Shown here: piece after piece, positions 36,288 through 44,980 of the stretch
Position numbering within the stretch: position 1 is the first letter of the stretch
How the letters are laid out: every line of letters begins with the position of its first letter
Assembly: GCA_965220095.1 (NCBI GenBank)
Contig: OZ244805.1
Coordinates: 2,108,001-2,172,000 of the forward strand
Length of the DNA: 64,000 nucleotides
Direction of reading: 5' to 3'
Source of the DNA: Bin87 sp965220095
GTDB lineage: Bacteria > Chloroflexota > Dehalococcoidia > Lucifugimonadales > UBA3495
Made by a program: the position numbers and the translations under genes
The notes under the pieces: model-generated
Database searches by the model: none
Told to the model about the DNA's origin: nothing
Seen by the model: the letters and a program-made list of their open reading frames with translations, nothing else

Positions 36288-37040
36288 ATGACTGCGCCCC
36301 GCCTCAAATCGGAAGCCGGCAAGGCTGACCACGCGGAATCCGTTTTTTACCCAATAGATGACGAGGAACCGTTGGCCGAATCCGAGCATCAACTTTTCCC
36401 GCTGACTTATGCTCATGCTGCGCTGACGGCGTGGTTTGCCAATGACCCGACTACCTGGGTGGGAGCGGATATGTTCCTCTATTATGAGGAGGGCAATCCG
36501 CGCCAGGTGGTGGCGCCGGATGTTTTTGTAGTCAGTGGAACGCAAAAAGGGGAACTGCGCAATATATTCCAGACCTGGGTTGAGGGGCGCGTCCCCGACT
36601 TTATCCTGGAAATCACCGCTCCATCATCCCTGCACAATGACCGCGTAACCAAGTTTGAGTTGTACCAACGGCTGGGCGTGCGCGAATACTGGCTCTATGA
36701 CCCTACCCAGGAGGGTCTGCTGACTCCCTTCCTGCAAGGCAACCGGCTGGTCGGCGGGGTGTATCAGCCGATTCCCGTTGCGGAGACTTCAGTAGCCGGC
36801 CGCTACAGCGGAATGAGCGAAGCGCTGGGACTGGAGCTGCACGCTGAAGCAGACTGGTTCCGGTTGTTCGACCCGGTGGCCGGCGTGTACCTGCGCAACC
36901 TGCAAGAATCGGAGGATGCGCTGGCGGCTGAGCAACAAGCCCTGGCGGCGAACCAACAAGTCCTGGCCGCCGAGCGACAGGCGCGCCTGGAGCTGGAACG
37001 CCTGCTACGAGAGCACGGCATCGAGCCGCCAACCGTATAG
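36288..37040 (+). CDS. Uma2 family protein 3 with C-terminal coiled coil
   Basis: A 250-residue Uma2 protein; start ATG 36288 follows GTGGAGG. The nuclease-like core has VAPDVFVV, PDFILEITAPSS and TKFELYQRLGVREYW. After residue ~205 comes a helical, Ala/Gln/Glu-rich coiled coil (ESEDALAAEQQALAANQQ onward), common in this subfamily and probably for oligomerisation. It is more distant from the two copies near 32 kb than they are from each other. Confidence 0.85.
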   Translation: MTAPRLKSEAGKADHAESVFYPIDDEEPLAESEHQLFPLTYAHAALTAWFANDPTTWVGADMFLYYEEGNPRQVVAPDVFVVSGTQKGELRNIFQTWVEGRVPDFILEITAPSSLHNDRVTKFELYQRLGVREYWLYDPTQEGLLTPFLQGNRLVGGVYQPIPVAETSVAGRYSGMSEALGLELHAEADWFRLFDPVAGVYLRNLQESEDALAAEQQALAANQQVLAAERQARLELERLLREHGIEPPTV

Positions 37041-37055
37041 GTTACCGGGAGTTGG

Positions 37056-37925
37056 TTATCGTGAGCCGGTGGTGTAGGGCGTTTCGCCAAGCGGATGCTC
37101 GGCCCATTTCCCCGCTTCGACGGCGGTCAGGAAGTCGGACACCAGTTGATTGAACAGCGCCGGCTCTTCCAGGTTGATGGCGTGTCCGCACTGGGGCAGC
37201 ACCGCCAGACCGCTGTACGGAATCGCCCTTTTCATCATGATGCTCGGCTCGACGCATGGGTCGTCCTCGTCGCCAATCATTATTAGCGTGGGAACCTGCA
37301 GGGCGTTCATCTGCGGGATGAGCTGGTCGATGGTGGGGCGTTTGAGCTGCACGCCGCGGAAGGTGTAGGCCGCGCCCCGGGCGTTGTGCCCCAGCAGCAG
37401 GCGCATGAACTCCTCGTAGCCCCGGGGGTCTTTCCGCTGCAACTGCACCCGCGTCGGGCCGCTGCCGTAGTCCTTCATCACCGGAGGCGTGCCTTCGGCC
37501 AGCATCCGCGCCGCCATCGCTTCGCCGCCCGACCGGAAGGCGTCGTTGTGGGTGGTGCCTGATCCCGCCGATGCCACGATGATGCCCTGGCACCGTTCCG
37601 GATAGCGCAGGGCGAAGTTAAGCGCAACGTTGCCGCCCATCGACAGGCCGCCGATGTACGCCTCTTCCAGTCCCAGATGGTCCATCAGCCGGCGCAGGTC
37701 TTCGATGGTGATGTCCTGCGAATACGCCTCCGGGTCGGTGGGCACTTCGGAGGGCGGATAGCCGCGATCGTTGTACGTGATGACCTGGTAGCGATGGCTG
37801 AAATAGCGCACCTGCTGCTCCCAACTCTCGTAAGAGCCGGCAAACTCATGGCTCCAGATCAGCGGGAAACCCTCGCCGGTGGATTGATAAAATATCTGAA
37901 CGCCGTCGGAGTCGAAGGTGGGCAT
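37056..37925 (-). CDS. Alpha/beta hydrolase
   Basis: A 289-residue alpha/beta hydrolase with nucleophile elbow GGLSMGG (Ser95), acid in MIGDEDDPCVEP and His in CGHAINLEEP. The YNDRGYPPSE segment after strand beta-4 is characteristic of the family. It could be an esterase, lactonase or dehalogenase; the sequence does not decide. Convergent with the Uma2 gene, with only 15 nt between stops. Confidence 0.85.
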   Translation of the reverse strand: MPTFDSDGVQIFYQSTGEGFPLIWSHEFAGSYESWEQQVRYFSHRYQVITYNDRGYPPSEVPTDPEAYSQDITIEDLRRLMDHLGLEEAYIGGLSMGGNVALNFALRYPERCQGIIVASAGSGTTHNDAFRSGGEAMAARMLAEGTPPVMKDYGSGPTRVQLQRKDPRGYEEFMRLLLGHNARGAAYTFRGVQLKRPTIDQLIPQMNALQVPTLIMIGDEDDPCVEPSIMMKRAIPYSGLAVLPQCGHAINLEEPALFNQLVSDFLTAVEAGKWAEHPLGETPYTTGSR

Positions 37926-37994
37926 CGGAACGCTCCTGGGGAATGTGTCAATTGTTGATGATCAGCGTATGCCGGGCGGCAAAATTGTAGCACG

Positions 37995-38027
37995 AAAACT
38001 GGCCCCTCCCGATCAGGAAGGAGCCAG
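37995..38027 (-). terminator. Rho-independent terminator of the BNR-repeat gene
   Basis: Read on the minus strand: CTGGCTCCTTCC, TGATC loop, GGGAGGGGCCAG, then TTTT. The stem has mismatches but is long, and it lies about 65 nt after the BNR-repeat gene stop. Confidence 0.65.
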
Positions 38028-38092
38028 CAGAATACGCTGATTTGGACTAGTCCCCGACCCTTTGGGAGAGGGTCAAGGTCAGAGCAGTTCCC

Positions 38093-39079
38093 CTAGCTGT
38101 TGGGTGTCAGAGCCAGCGAACGAATTTCGCCAAATTCCTTCTGCAACTTGTCCCAGCTATCGCCCCCGTCCGAGCTGACGTACACGTAGCCGTAGATGCT
38201 GGCGGCAACCATCACATCCTGGACGTGATCGCTGGCGGCAAACCAGTACACCACCGAGTTGGGCGTCGTCGACAGCTCCGGCGCGTCCCAGGAGGCGCCA
38301 GCGTCGCGAGTGCGGCGGATGGTGCCGGTTGTGCCGGGGATGGTGTCGCCGTTGCCAACGAACATCACGTTGGGGTTGTCGGGCTTGATTACCATGCCGC
38401 GGCAGTAGGAACGCTGGTCTTCGGCGTGGAAGCGTGGGAACTCGTGCAGCTCCCAGCTCTCACCCTCGTCGTTGCTGGTCGAGATGCCAAAGGGCGTGGT
38501 GCAGTAGATGGCGGCATTGGCGCCGGGCTTGAGGGCCATGCCGTGGATGTCGCCGTGGAACGGGTCGGGGCCCAGGTCGGGCAGGCGCGTCCAGTTGTCG
38601 CCACCGTCCAGGCTGCGGTACACGCCGTCAACCTCGATGCCGGCCCACACGGTGCGGGTGTCCCGAGGGTCAACGATGATGTTGGTCGTGCGCGGCGTGC
38701 CGATGGGACAGGGCATCCTTACGCCCAAGTCCAGCTCTTGCCAACTCTTGCCGCCGTCGCGGGAGCGGAACGCGTTGGGGCGCGTGCCCACAAACACCGT
38801 GTCGCTGTCATCCGGGTCAACTCCCACCGACCAGATTTGCAGGTCGTCCATGGGAGATTCGACATATTCCCAGGTGAAGCCGTTGTCGTCGGAGCGGTAC
38901 AGGCCGCTATCGGAGCCGGCGTAGATGCGGTGCCGGTCGTTGGGGTCGACGGCCAGCGCGCGGATGTTGCACTCGGTGGGCAGCGGGTTGCGGATCCGGT
39001 TCCAGGTTTCGCCACCGTCTGGGCTGACCGACAGGCCGCCTCCGATGGTGCCGACGCTGATAGTGTAGTTTCCGGACAT
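38093..39079 (-). CDS. BNR/sialidase-type beta-propeller protein
   Basis: A 328-residue protein; start 39079 is preceded by GAGGAGG. It is built of repeated BNR/Asp-box units: VSPDGGETWNRI, RSDDNGFTWEYV, RSRDGGKSWQEL, RSLDGGDNWTRL, TSNDEGESWELH, RTRDAGASWDAP, SSDGGDSWDKL. These form a six- or seven-bladed propeller similar to plant Ycf48/photosystem assembly factors and exo-alpha-sialidase-like proteins. There is no signal peptide, so it is probably cytoplasmic. The active-site residues of sialidases are not evident, so an enzymatic role is doubtful. Confidence 0.82.
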   Translation of the reverse strand: MSGNYTISVGTIGGGLSVSPDGGETWNRIRNPLPTECNIRALAVDPNDRHRIYAGSDSGLYRSDDNGFTWEYVESPMDDLQIWSVGVDPDDSDTVFVGTRPNAFRSRDGGKSWQELDLGVRMPCPIGTPRTTNIIVDPRDTRTVWAGIEVDGVYRSLDGGDNWTRLPDLGPDPFHGDIHGMALKPGANAAIYCTTPFGISTSNDEGESWELHEFPRFHAEDQRSYCRGMVIKPDNPNVMFVGNGDTIPGTTGTIRRTRDAGASWDAPELSTTPNSVVYWFAASDHVQDVMVAASIYGYVYVSSDGGDSWDKLQKEFGEIRSLALTPNS

Positions 39080-39187
39080 AATAACCTCCTCAAGTGGACG
39101 AAAAGCGTAACGCGGGATGCCAGACGGCCAACAACGTCGCCGCCACCGGCATAATAGCACAATGGAGGAGGGGGCAGTCTCGATGGA

Positions 39188-39685
39188 TCAGGCGTCGGCT
39201 GCGTGTTTCATCCGGTCGGCGTGTTTGGCGAGGAGGGCGCGAACGGCGGGGATAATTTCGTTGGGGACCTGGACAGAGGTTTTGCCTTTCATTTGTATTC
39301 GCAGTTCAGCTTCGTCTTCCTCGGTCCAATTTGCCGCTTCCTCCCCCATCTCGGCAATGAGACGCTGCACCCGTTCCGAGTTCCAGCCGGGCGGGAAGTT
39401 ACCCTCTTGCGGCGTTGGCGGCGTTGGCTGCTTTGCCGGCGTCGGGGCCGGGTCATTGGCGCAGGCGGCCCGGCGGTCATGCTCAGCCTGGGCGATGAGC
39501 TGCCCAATAGTGCCCATCAGCTCGGTGGGTACTATGAGGTGCGTGTATCCTGCCTGCTCATAGGAGGCTTCGTAGTGGGCGATCCATTCTTCTTCAGTCA
39601 GCGAGTCGTAGAACTCGGCAATTTGGCGGATTTCTTCCTCGCTCGACCACGGTGGAAGGCTGCCATGTTTTTGCGCCATGTTCAT
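39188..39685 (-). CDS. Probable antitoxin of the DUF4258-type toxin pair
   Basis: A 165-residue acidic protein. It has a helical block EEEIRQIAEFYDSLTEEEWIA, a short motif VPTELMGTIGQLIAQ, and near the end VPNEIIPAVRALLAKHADR; the two end blocks look like an internal repeat. It overlaps the toxin stop by 4 nt (ATGA). Toxin-before-antitoxin order resembles BrnTA pairs. A decayed homologue lies 0.6 kb upstream. The role as antitoxin is inferred from coupling and charge. Confidence 0.6.
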   Translation of the reverse strand: MNMAQKHGSLPPWSSEEEIRQIAEFYDSLTEEEWIAHYEASYEQAGYTHLIVPTELMGTIGQLIAQAEHDRRAACANDPAPTPAKQPTPPTPQEGNFPPGWNSERVQRLIAEMGEEAANWTEEDEAELRIQMKGKTSVQVPNEIIPAVRALLAKHADRMKHAADA

Positions 39686-39969
39686 CTTCTCCCTCTCCGG
39701 CGTTGGCGCCGCCGATACGCAGCAAGCGCACTGCCACGCAGCTCGTAAGCTGTAATTACGGTGATGCGGCCGGTTTCACTGTCTCGTCTATAGACTACCA
39801 TGAGGTAGCGCCCGCCCCGGGTTTGTCCAATCGCAAGACGAGAATTGTTACGGGTCGGGTTGTCTTCTCCTCGGTCAGCCAGAACGTCTTCAACTTCATA
39901 CTCTGCCACGTCATGGCGGAAAATGTGCGGCAGCTCGGTTTCAGGGTCAGTGTAAAACTCCACGTTCAT
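39682..39969 (-). CDS. DUF4258/BrnT-like toxin
   Basis: A 95-residue basic protein: IFRHDVAEYEVEDVLADRGED, SRLAIGQTRGGRYLMVVYRRD, GRITVITAYELRGSALAAYRR and a run of Arg at the end. The fold is that of small RelE/BrnT-like ribonuclease toxins with a C-terminal basic tail. It is translationally coupled to the downstream acidic gene. The gene begins 18 nt after the HicB-like gene, so three genes may form one operon. Confidence 0.68.
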   Translation of the reverse strand: MNVEFYTDPETELPHIFRHDVAEYEVEDVLADRGEDNPTRNNSRLAIGQTRGGRYLMVVYRRDSETGRITVITAYELRGSALAAYRRRQRRRGRR

Positions 39970-39987
39970 GCCGTCGTTGTATTCCGA

Positions 39988-40194
39988 TCATACCACTACC
40001 ACCAGCGTCTCAAAGCGTTCCTCCGGAACCGGCAAGCCGTCTTCTTCAAGGACTGAGATGTACTCTCCAATCGCCTCTTTGATGTTGACAATCGCCGCTT
40101 CCCTCGTTTCGTCCTGACTGATACAACCAGCCAAGCTGGGACATTCAACAACCCGATAGCCATCCTCTCCTGGGTAGAGAACCACTTGCCGCAT
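39988..40194 (-). CDS. HicB-family antitoxin-like protein
   Basis: A 68-residue protein; start 40194 follows GGAGGCGAAACT. VVLYPGEDGYRVVECPSLAGCISQDETREAAIVNIKEAI is the partial RNase H-like fold of HicB, with the usual LxGC and A-x-x-N-x-x-E-A-I pattern. There is no HicA-type gene next to it and no C-terminal DNA-binding domain. Such solo HicB-like proteins are common in Chloroflexota and cyanobacteria. Confidence 0.78.
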   Translation of the reverse strand: MRQVVLYPGEDGYRVVECPSLAGCISQDETREAAIVNIKEAIGEYISVLEEDGLPVPEERFETLVVVV

Positions 40195-40252
40195 AGTTTC
40201 GCCTCCGTCGGATAGCAAAACGCCGCCACCCGCACAATAAGACAATAGGTGG

Positions 40253-40497
40253 CTAAGATGCTATCCCACCGGGCCCGGCGACCGATGTCTCCGCCTCCAC
40301 CTCAGTATGCTTGGCCAGCAACTCCCGCACAGCCGGCACCAACTCCGTAGGTATCACCATTACCGTGTTGTTGGGGTCTTCTTAAGCAGCTTCTAGTTCC
40401 GCTATCCACTCCTCTTCGGTCAAGGAATCGTAGTACTTGATAATTTCCTGCACCTGTTTGGCGTCCAGCCCAGGCGAGTAAAGTTTGGGTCTTTCAT
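40253..40497 (-). pseudogene. Decayed second copy of the antitoxin
   Basis: The homologous frame reads AKQVQEIIKYYDSLTEEEWIAELEAA, stop (TAA at 40382-40384), EDPNNTVMVIPTELVPAVRELLAKH. This matches both conserved blocks of the antitoxin at 39188. The ATG at 40497, which overlaps the toxin stop as in the live pair, is in a different frame from these blocks, so there is at least one frameshift plus one nonsense mutation. Confidence 0.72.
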
Positions 40498-40779
40498 CTG
40501 CCTCTCCTCCGCCTGCGCCGCTGGAAAGCGACGAGGGTATTGCCTCGCGGCTCATAAGCCGTAATCACAAGGATTGCGCCATTTGGGTGATCTCGTCTAT
40601 AGACAACCAGCAAATACCGACCACTCCTAGTTTCTCCAATCGCGACACGGGAGTTTCTACGTCCAGCTGTATCTTCGACTGACTCAGCCAGAACATCCTC
40701 AACTTCGTACTCTTCGACTCCATGAAGGTGAATGTGAGGATAGCCCGTTTCGGGGTCAATTTAAAAACCGTAAGTCCAT
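40494..40779 (-). pseudogene. Decayed second copy of the DUF4258-type toxin
   Basis: From ATG 40779 the first codons read MDLRFL and then shift. Dropping one A from the short A run gives MDLRFLIDPETGYPHIHLHG, continuing EEYEVEDVLAES, SRVAIGETRSGRYLLVVYRR and AILVITAYEPRGNTLVAFQ, closely similar to the live toxin at 39682. A single-nt insertion therefore kills the gene. Most codons downstream are well kept, so decay is recent (or the indel is a sequencing error). Confidence 0.75.
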
Positions 40780-40919
40780 CGCTTAGCCGGCTACGAATTT
40801 CGGCAGACGAAGCGGCCTCAAAAAACAACTCCGGCGCCTCTCTCAAATTGTCGCGGGCTTCCCCATAACAATCGCCAGACCCTCACGACCGCAATTGGCC
40901 AATGGCCTGAAGCGGACGA

Positions 40920-41903
40920 TCAAGTCCGCTCCTGAAGCTTTTCCGACAGGTCCCGCAGAATATTTTCTGCCCCCTGACAGATGTCCTTCACTACTTCTTC
41001 TGCCGGCCGTATAGCGTGGACTTGGCCGGCTCCTTGACCCATATACACTGACGCTAATTCCGGGTTGTGGCGGGCCCGCGCTTCGGCAACATCCGAGGCC
41101 AACTCTTCCCGGCGGGCCAGAATCTCTTCGTCTCTGCCGTCCCATTGCCGCACCAGCCGATTGCGGTAAACGCGGCCGGCGATTCCCTCTGGCCAGGGAT
41201 CGTCGCCCAGCAGGTCATAAAACCGGGTGAAGACGGTGTCCTGCCCTCCGGAAAGCAGGATTTGTTCCTTAAATGCTGTCGGGACTTCCACGGCCTCCGG
41301 AGTGGTCAACAGGGCCGTGCCCAGGGATGCCCCTTCGGCCCCGGCAGCTAATACTCCAGCCAATGCCCGGCCGGAGGTGATTCCCCCGGCGGCCAGCACT
41401 GGAACCTGAGGAAACCGTTCCACTAAATCAACCAGTAAGGGCAGTAGATTCATTTCGCCGGTATGTCCGCCGGCTTCGTTGCCCTGGGCCAGCAGCACCT
41501 CCGCGCCGGCGTCCAGCGCAACCTGCGCGGCCTCCGGCGATTGTACCTGGCAAATGGTAATCGCTCCCGCATCCCGGGCCCGGCCCAACCAGGGGCGCGG
41601 GTCGGCAAAGGAAAATATCACCACCGGCGCCCGCTCGGCCAGGGTAATCTCAAAGTTCTCCGGGTTGCTTTCAATCAGCTGGGTGATAAAGCCGATGCCA
41701 AAGGGCCGGTCGGTTTGGGCTCGTATGGATTCTATCTGCTCCTTGAACCAGACGAGGCCGAAGCCATTGCTGCCGCCAAAGGCGCCCAACCCTCCGGCCA
41801 GAGAAACCGCAGCCGCCAATTGCCCACCGCTGTGGTTGCTCATCGGCGCAGACATTACCGGGTAGTCCAGGTTAAGCAAGTCGGTAAAGCGAGTTGGCAG
41901 CAT
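40920..41903 (-). CDS. Nitronate monooxygenase-like FMN oxidoreductase
   Basis: A 327-residue TIM-barrel flavoprotein of the NMO/2-nitropropane dioxygenase family. Motifs are VMSAPMSNHSGGQLAAAVSLAGG, FGIGFIT, LLAQGNEAGGHTG (catalytic His and FMN phosphate contact), VLAAGGITSGRALA and GASLGTALLTTPE. Close relatives include enoyl-ACP reductase FabK, but the overall length and motifs favour a detoxifying NMO or a related NAD(P)H-flavin enzyme. AAAGGA precedes the start. Confidence 0.85.
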   Translation of the reverse strand: MLPTRFTDLLNLDYPVMSAPMSNHSGGQLAAAVSLAGGLGAFGGSNGFGLVWFKEQIESIRAQTDRPFGIGFITQLIESNPENFEITLAERAPVVIFSFADPRPWLGRARDAGAITICQVQSPEAAQVALDAGAEVLLAQGNEAGGHTGEMNLLPLLVDLVERFPQVPVLAAGGITSGRALAGVLAAGAEGASLGTALLTTPEAVEVPTAFKEQILLSGGQDTVFTRFYDLLGDDPWPEGIAGRVYRNRLVRQWDGRDEEILARREELASDVAEARARHNPELASVYMGQGAGQVHAIRPAEEVVKDICQGAENILRDLSEKLQERT

Positions 41904-41936
41904 GATTGGTTTATCCTTTCTGCTGTAGTTTGATCG

Positions 41937-42311
41937 TCAGTTTTTACGGTCGTTGAAAACTCGTTTGTATTCCAGCCTGCTGGCTCCGAAGTTGATAAGC
42001 AGCCCAATGTCGAAATTGTAGGCAACCGCATAGTTCTTGGCCTGTGCCAGGTGAACATCATCAAGAGCGACGAGGGCTTTCAACTCTACAACCACACGAT
42101 CCTCTATTATGAAATCGGCTCTCCTTGTCCCTATTTCGACACCATCATAGTAGATGGATTGCTCAACCTCTCGCCCGAAATCAATTTTCGCGCGTTCCAT
42201 TTCAATCGCCAGCGCGCGTTGATAGATGACCTCCTGAAACCCGCTTCCCAATGTATTGTGTACCTTCATAGCGCAACCTATCACCCGATAGGTCAAATCA
42301 TCATCAATCAA
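41937..42311 (-). CDS. GxxExxY protein (PD-(D/E)XK-like)
   Basis: A 124-residue protein of the GxxExxY family: LTYRVIGCAMKVHNTLGSGFQEVIYQRAL, then GTRRADFIIEDRVVVELKAL, which looks like a minimal PD-(D/E)XK core (Asp ... Glu-x-Lys). I place the start at TTG 42311 because AAAGGAG lies 6 nt upstream and this gives the family's normal length; an ATG at 42446 would add an atypical leader. The function is unknown, and such genes are scattered near mobile elements. Confidence 0.72.
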   Translation of the reverse strand: MIDDDLTYRVIGCAMKVHNTLGSGFQEVIYQRALAIEMERAKIDFGREVEQSIYYDGVEIGTRRADFIIEDRVVVELKALVALDDVHLAQAKNYAVAYNFDIGLLINFGASRLEYKRVFNDRKN

Positions 42312-42487
42312 CTCGATCTCCTTTCCATACCCCGCCACCCCGCTACTCCGCCAAATTGTCTGAATCAGGATATACGGGATTCCCAGATGCTCCTGATTCC
42401 GCCGCCCTTCTCTAAATCTGTTGCCGTCAACCCGGTCATCCCGCATATCCCCTAATCCGATAAATCCTGATTCTGACTATTTACCCC

Positions 42488-44095
42488 TCACCCCTCAAAC
42501 GGCGTTGGCATCATCTCCACCGGCACCTCAATCAAACTCGGCGCGTCCACCGTTAGTGCCTCCCGGATGGCCGACTCCAGCGCTTCCGGCCCCTGCGCTC
42601 GCACGCCCCTGGCTCCATACGCCTCGGCCAGCTTGACGAAATCGGGGTTGTGCAGGGCCGCGCCCACGGTGCGCCCGCCGAAGCGGTTCACCTGGTCGCG
42701 CAGCACGTTGCCGTAGGCGTTGTCGTTGAACACCACGGCCACGGCGTTGATGCCGTGCTGCACCGCCGTTGCCAGCTCCTGCGAGTTGAACAGGAAGCCG
42801 CCGTCGCCGCACAAGGCCACCACCGGACGATCGGGTTGGGCTACCTTGGCGCCCAGCGCGGTGGGGTACGCATACCCAAGGTTGCCCGAGTAGCTGGACG
42901 TGATGAACGTGCGCGGTTCGTAGGTGGGCCAGAAGGCGCGGGCGTAGTAGCCCAGTTGGGTCATTCCGGATACCAGGATGCCGTCGTCGGGCACGGCAGC
43001 GCGCACTGCTGCCAGGTAGGACTCCTGAGGTTCGGGACGCAGTGCGGATTCGGCGCGGCGCGCGCGCAGTGCGGCGGCATCGGCGGCAAAAGATGGGCGG
43101 GCTTCGGTCATCGTTCCGGCAAGCTCGGCGTCTACCTGAGCCATCACCGTGCCGGCGTCGCCGGCCAGCCCGTAGGTGTTTTCCCAGTTACGGCCCAATT
43201 CGTCGGGGTCGATGTCAATTTGCACGACCTGCTGGCCGTCCAGCCACGCCGGGAAGGCCATCCGGCTGCCCACGCTCAGAATGACGTCGAAGTTGGGTTC
43301 TGATTTGGCTACGGGATCGTTGCGGAGTCGCAGCGCGCCCAGCGCCAACGGATGCCGGTCGCTAATTGCGCCCTTGCCCTCGGCGGTGGTGATGACGGGG
43401 GCCTGGAGCCGTTCGGCCAGCCGCACCAGTTCCGCAGACGCCTCCGACGAGATGACGCCGCCGCCGGCCCAGATCAAAGGCTGACGCGCTTCACGCAAGA
43501 TGCGAGCCGCCTCGGATACCCGCTCGGCCGGCGCGGAGGGCTTGGGGTAGCGTTCGGCCTCGAACAGTGTTACGGGCGCTGCGTCGGCCATCGTTTCCGG
43601 CGGCATCTCAACCTCCACCGGACGAGGCCGACCGGTGGTCAGCTGACGGAACGCCTCGTGGACGGCGCCGGGGGCCGCTTCGGGCGTCATGATTCGCTCC
43701 ACGTACTTGGTGATTGGGCGAATGGTATCCTGCTGGTCGTTGACTTCGTGCAGCATTCCGCGGTCGGAGCCGATCAGGTCACGCTCAATCTGACCGCAAA
43801 CCACCAGCACCGGCGACGACGCGGAGAAGGCCGTGCTGATGCCGGCGGAGGCGTTCAGCAAACCGGGACCGGGAACCATCAAGGCGGTGCCAACGCCGCC
43901 GCTGGCGCGGGCGTACCCGTCGGCCATGTAGGTGGTGGCCTGCTCGTGGCGGGTGGTGATGAACCGGATGCCCGGCTCGTCGTTCAGCGCATCCAAAGCG
44001 TGGTAGAGCTGCACGCCGGGTAGCCCGAAAATGACGCGCACGCCCTCCAGATACAGTGAGCGCATTAGGGCCTGGCCGCCGGTCATGTTGGGCAT
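42488..44095 (-). CDS. Thiamine-diphosphate-dependent enzyme (acetolactate synthase large subunit-like)
   Basis: A 535-residue enzyme with intact ThDP machinery: the catalytic Glu51 in TTRHEQATTYMADGYAR, and the Mg/diphosphate motif GDGGFLFNSQELATA ... FNDNAYGN (about 426-456). The central domain (PLIWAGGGVISSEASAELV) is the usual Rossmann-like fold. It resembles acetolactate synthase-like and oxalyl-CoA or sulfoacetaldehyde-type lyases; no small regulatory subunit gene is nearby, so a catabolic role is as likely as valine biosynthesis. It is clearly distinct from the ThDP enzyme at 23.4 kb. Confidence 0.85.
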   Translation of the reverse strand: MPNMTGGQALMRSLYLEGVRVIFGLPGVQLYHALDALNDEPGIRFITTRHEQATTYMADGYARASGGVGTALMVPGPGLLNASAGISTAFSASSPVLVVCGQIERDLIGSDRGMLHEVNDQQDTIRPITKYVERIMTPEAAPGAVHEAFRQLTTGRPRPVEVEMPPETMADAAPVTLFEAERYPKPSAPAERVSEAARILREARQPLIWAGGGVISSEASAELVRLAERLQAPVITTAEGKGAISDRHPLALGALRLRNDPVAKSEPNFDVILSVGSRMAFPAWLDGQQVVQIDIDPDELGRNWENTYGLAGDAGTVMAQVDAELAGTMTEARPSFAADAAALRARRAESALRPEPQESYLAAVRAAVPDDGILVSGMTQLGYYARAFWPTYEPRTFITSSYSGNLGYAYPTALGAKVAQPDRPVVALCGDGGFLFNSQELATAVQHGINAVAVVFNDNAYGNVLRDQVNRFGGRTVGAALHNPDFVKLAEAYGARGVRAQGPEALESAIREALTVDAPSLIEVPVEMMPTPFEG

Positions 44096-44608
44096 GGTAC
44101 TACCTTCCTGATGTGTCGCCTGATGTGTCGAGTTGCTGAGGTGTCGTTCGGCATTGCTACCGTGTTGCGCCGATTAACATAGCACACCGAACCGGGCGTG
44201 TCATTGCGCGCCGCCGGGCGCAGGGTCTTGCAATAGTCCCCCCGTCATTCTGCCCCGCATCCGGCATCCAGGCTGCCGGCTACCAGCGGTGTTCTTGCGG
44301 TGCAGGTTTTCTCGGTTCCGGCCGGCGCTTCATCGACCCGGGCGGCGATAATCGAAAATCCCTGGTTAGCTCACGCGTACCCGTGGTCTCACACGAACCC
44401 GGCCTTTTGTCATTGCGAGGAGCGTAGCGACGTGGCAATCCCGGTAGAGCAACCCACGCGCGTCCGGGCCCTGTCTTCGCGTTCGTCCATCTACGTCGTC
44501 GGGCGCGTCCGGCTTTGGCTTCCCGCTCGTTCTGATCCTGTCGAAGGACGCTTTCAATGACAGACTATGGGTACGTGCGGGGCCGCTCGGCTGCGAATGG
44601 TTGGCGAT
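44096..44608. other. Non-coding stretch with one dispersed repeat half-unit
   Basis: No supportable gene. At 44408-44440 there is TGTCATTGCGAGGAGC...GACGTGGCAATC, the same unit that forms a ~97-bp palindrome at 55624-55720. The region upstream of the ThDP enzyme (44100-44200) may hold its promoter, but no convincing -35/-10 pair is seen. Confidence 0.6.
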
Positions 44609-44818
44609 TCACGCGTGGGTTCGGGTGTGCAGCGATTTCAATAGTTGGTCGGTCACCAGCGCGATGTCGGCTACGGCCTGATCGAAGACCACCTCGTTAG
44701 CTCTGGATGGGGTGCGATAGCCGCTCACCTTGCGAACGAATTGCAGCGCGGCGGCCTGCATCTCGTCCCAAGTGGCCGGCGATTCCGACGACCGCAATGT
44801 TTTGATACTTCTACACAT
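44609..44818 (-). CDS. DUF2277 family protein
   Basis: A 69-residue protein matching DUF2277 along its whole length: MCRSIKTLR start, PATWDEMQAAALQFVRKVSGY, then SRANEVVFDQAVADIA. This small family is frequent in Chloroflexota and Actinobacteria; the function is unknown. AGAGG precedes the start. It diverges from the tautomerase-like gene. Confidence 0.85.
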   Translation of the reverse strand: MCRSIKTLRSSESPATWDEMQAAALQFVRKVSGYRTPSRANEVVFDQAVADIALVTDQLLKSLHTRTHA

Positions 44819-44980
44819 GATTCAACCTCTGACGTCTGGAAAAATGATGGGGGTCTATAACCGGCAATCGTTCTGATGTTCTCGCACGCCAGACGCAATT
44901 GCGCGCCATCAAACCGCTGTGATATTCTGCGCCGAAACATCATACGCTGACGCATCCCATCGCGTGTCTCTACCGAAACA

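Noticed and set aside
38225..39154. Long plus-strand frame opposite the BNR-repeat protein
   Set aside because: Shadow of a repetitive GC-rich gene; no ribosome-binding site and no recognisable domain.
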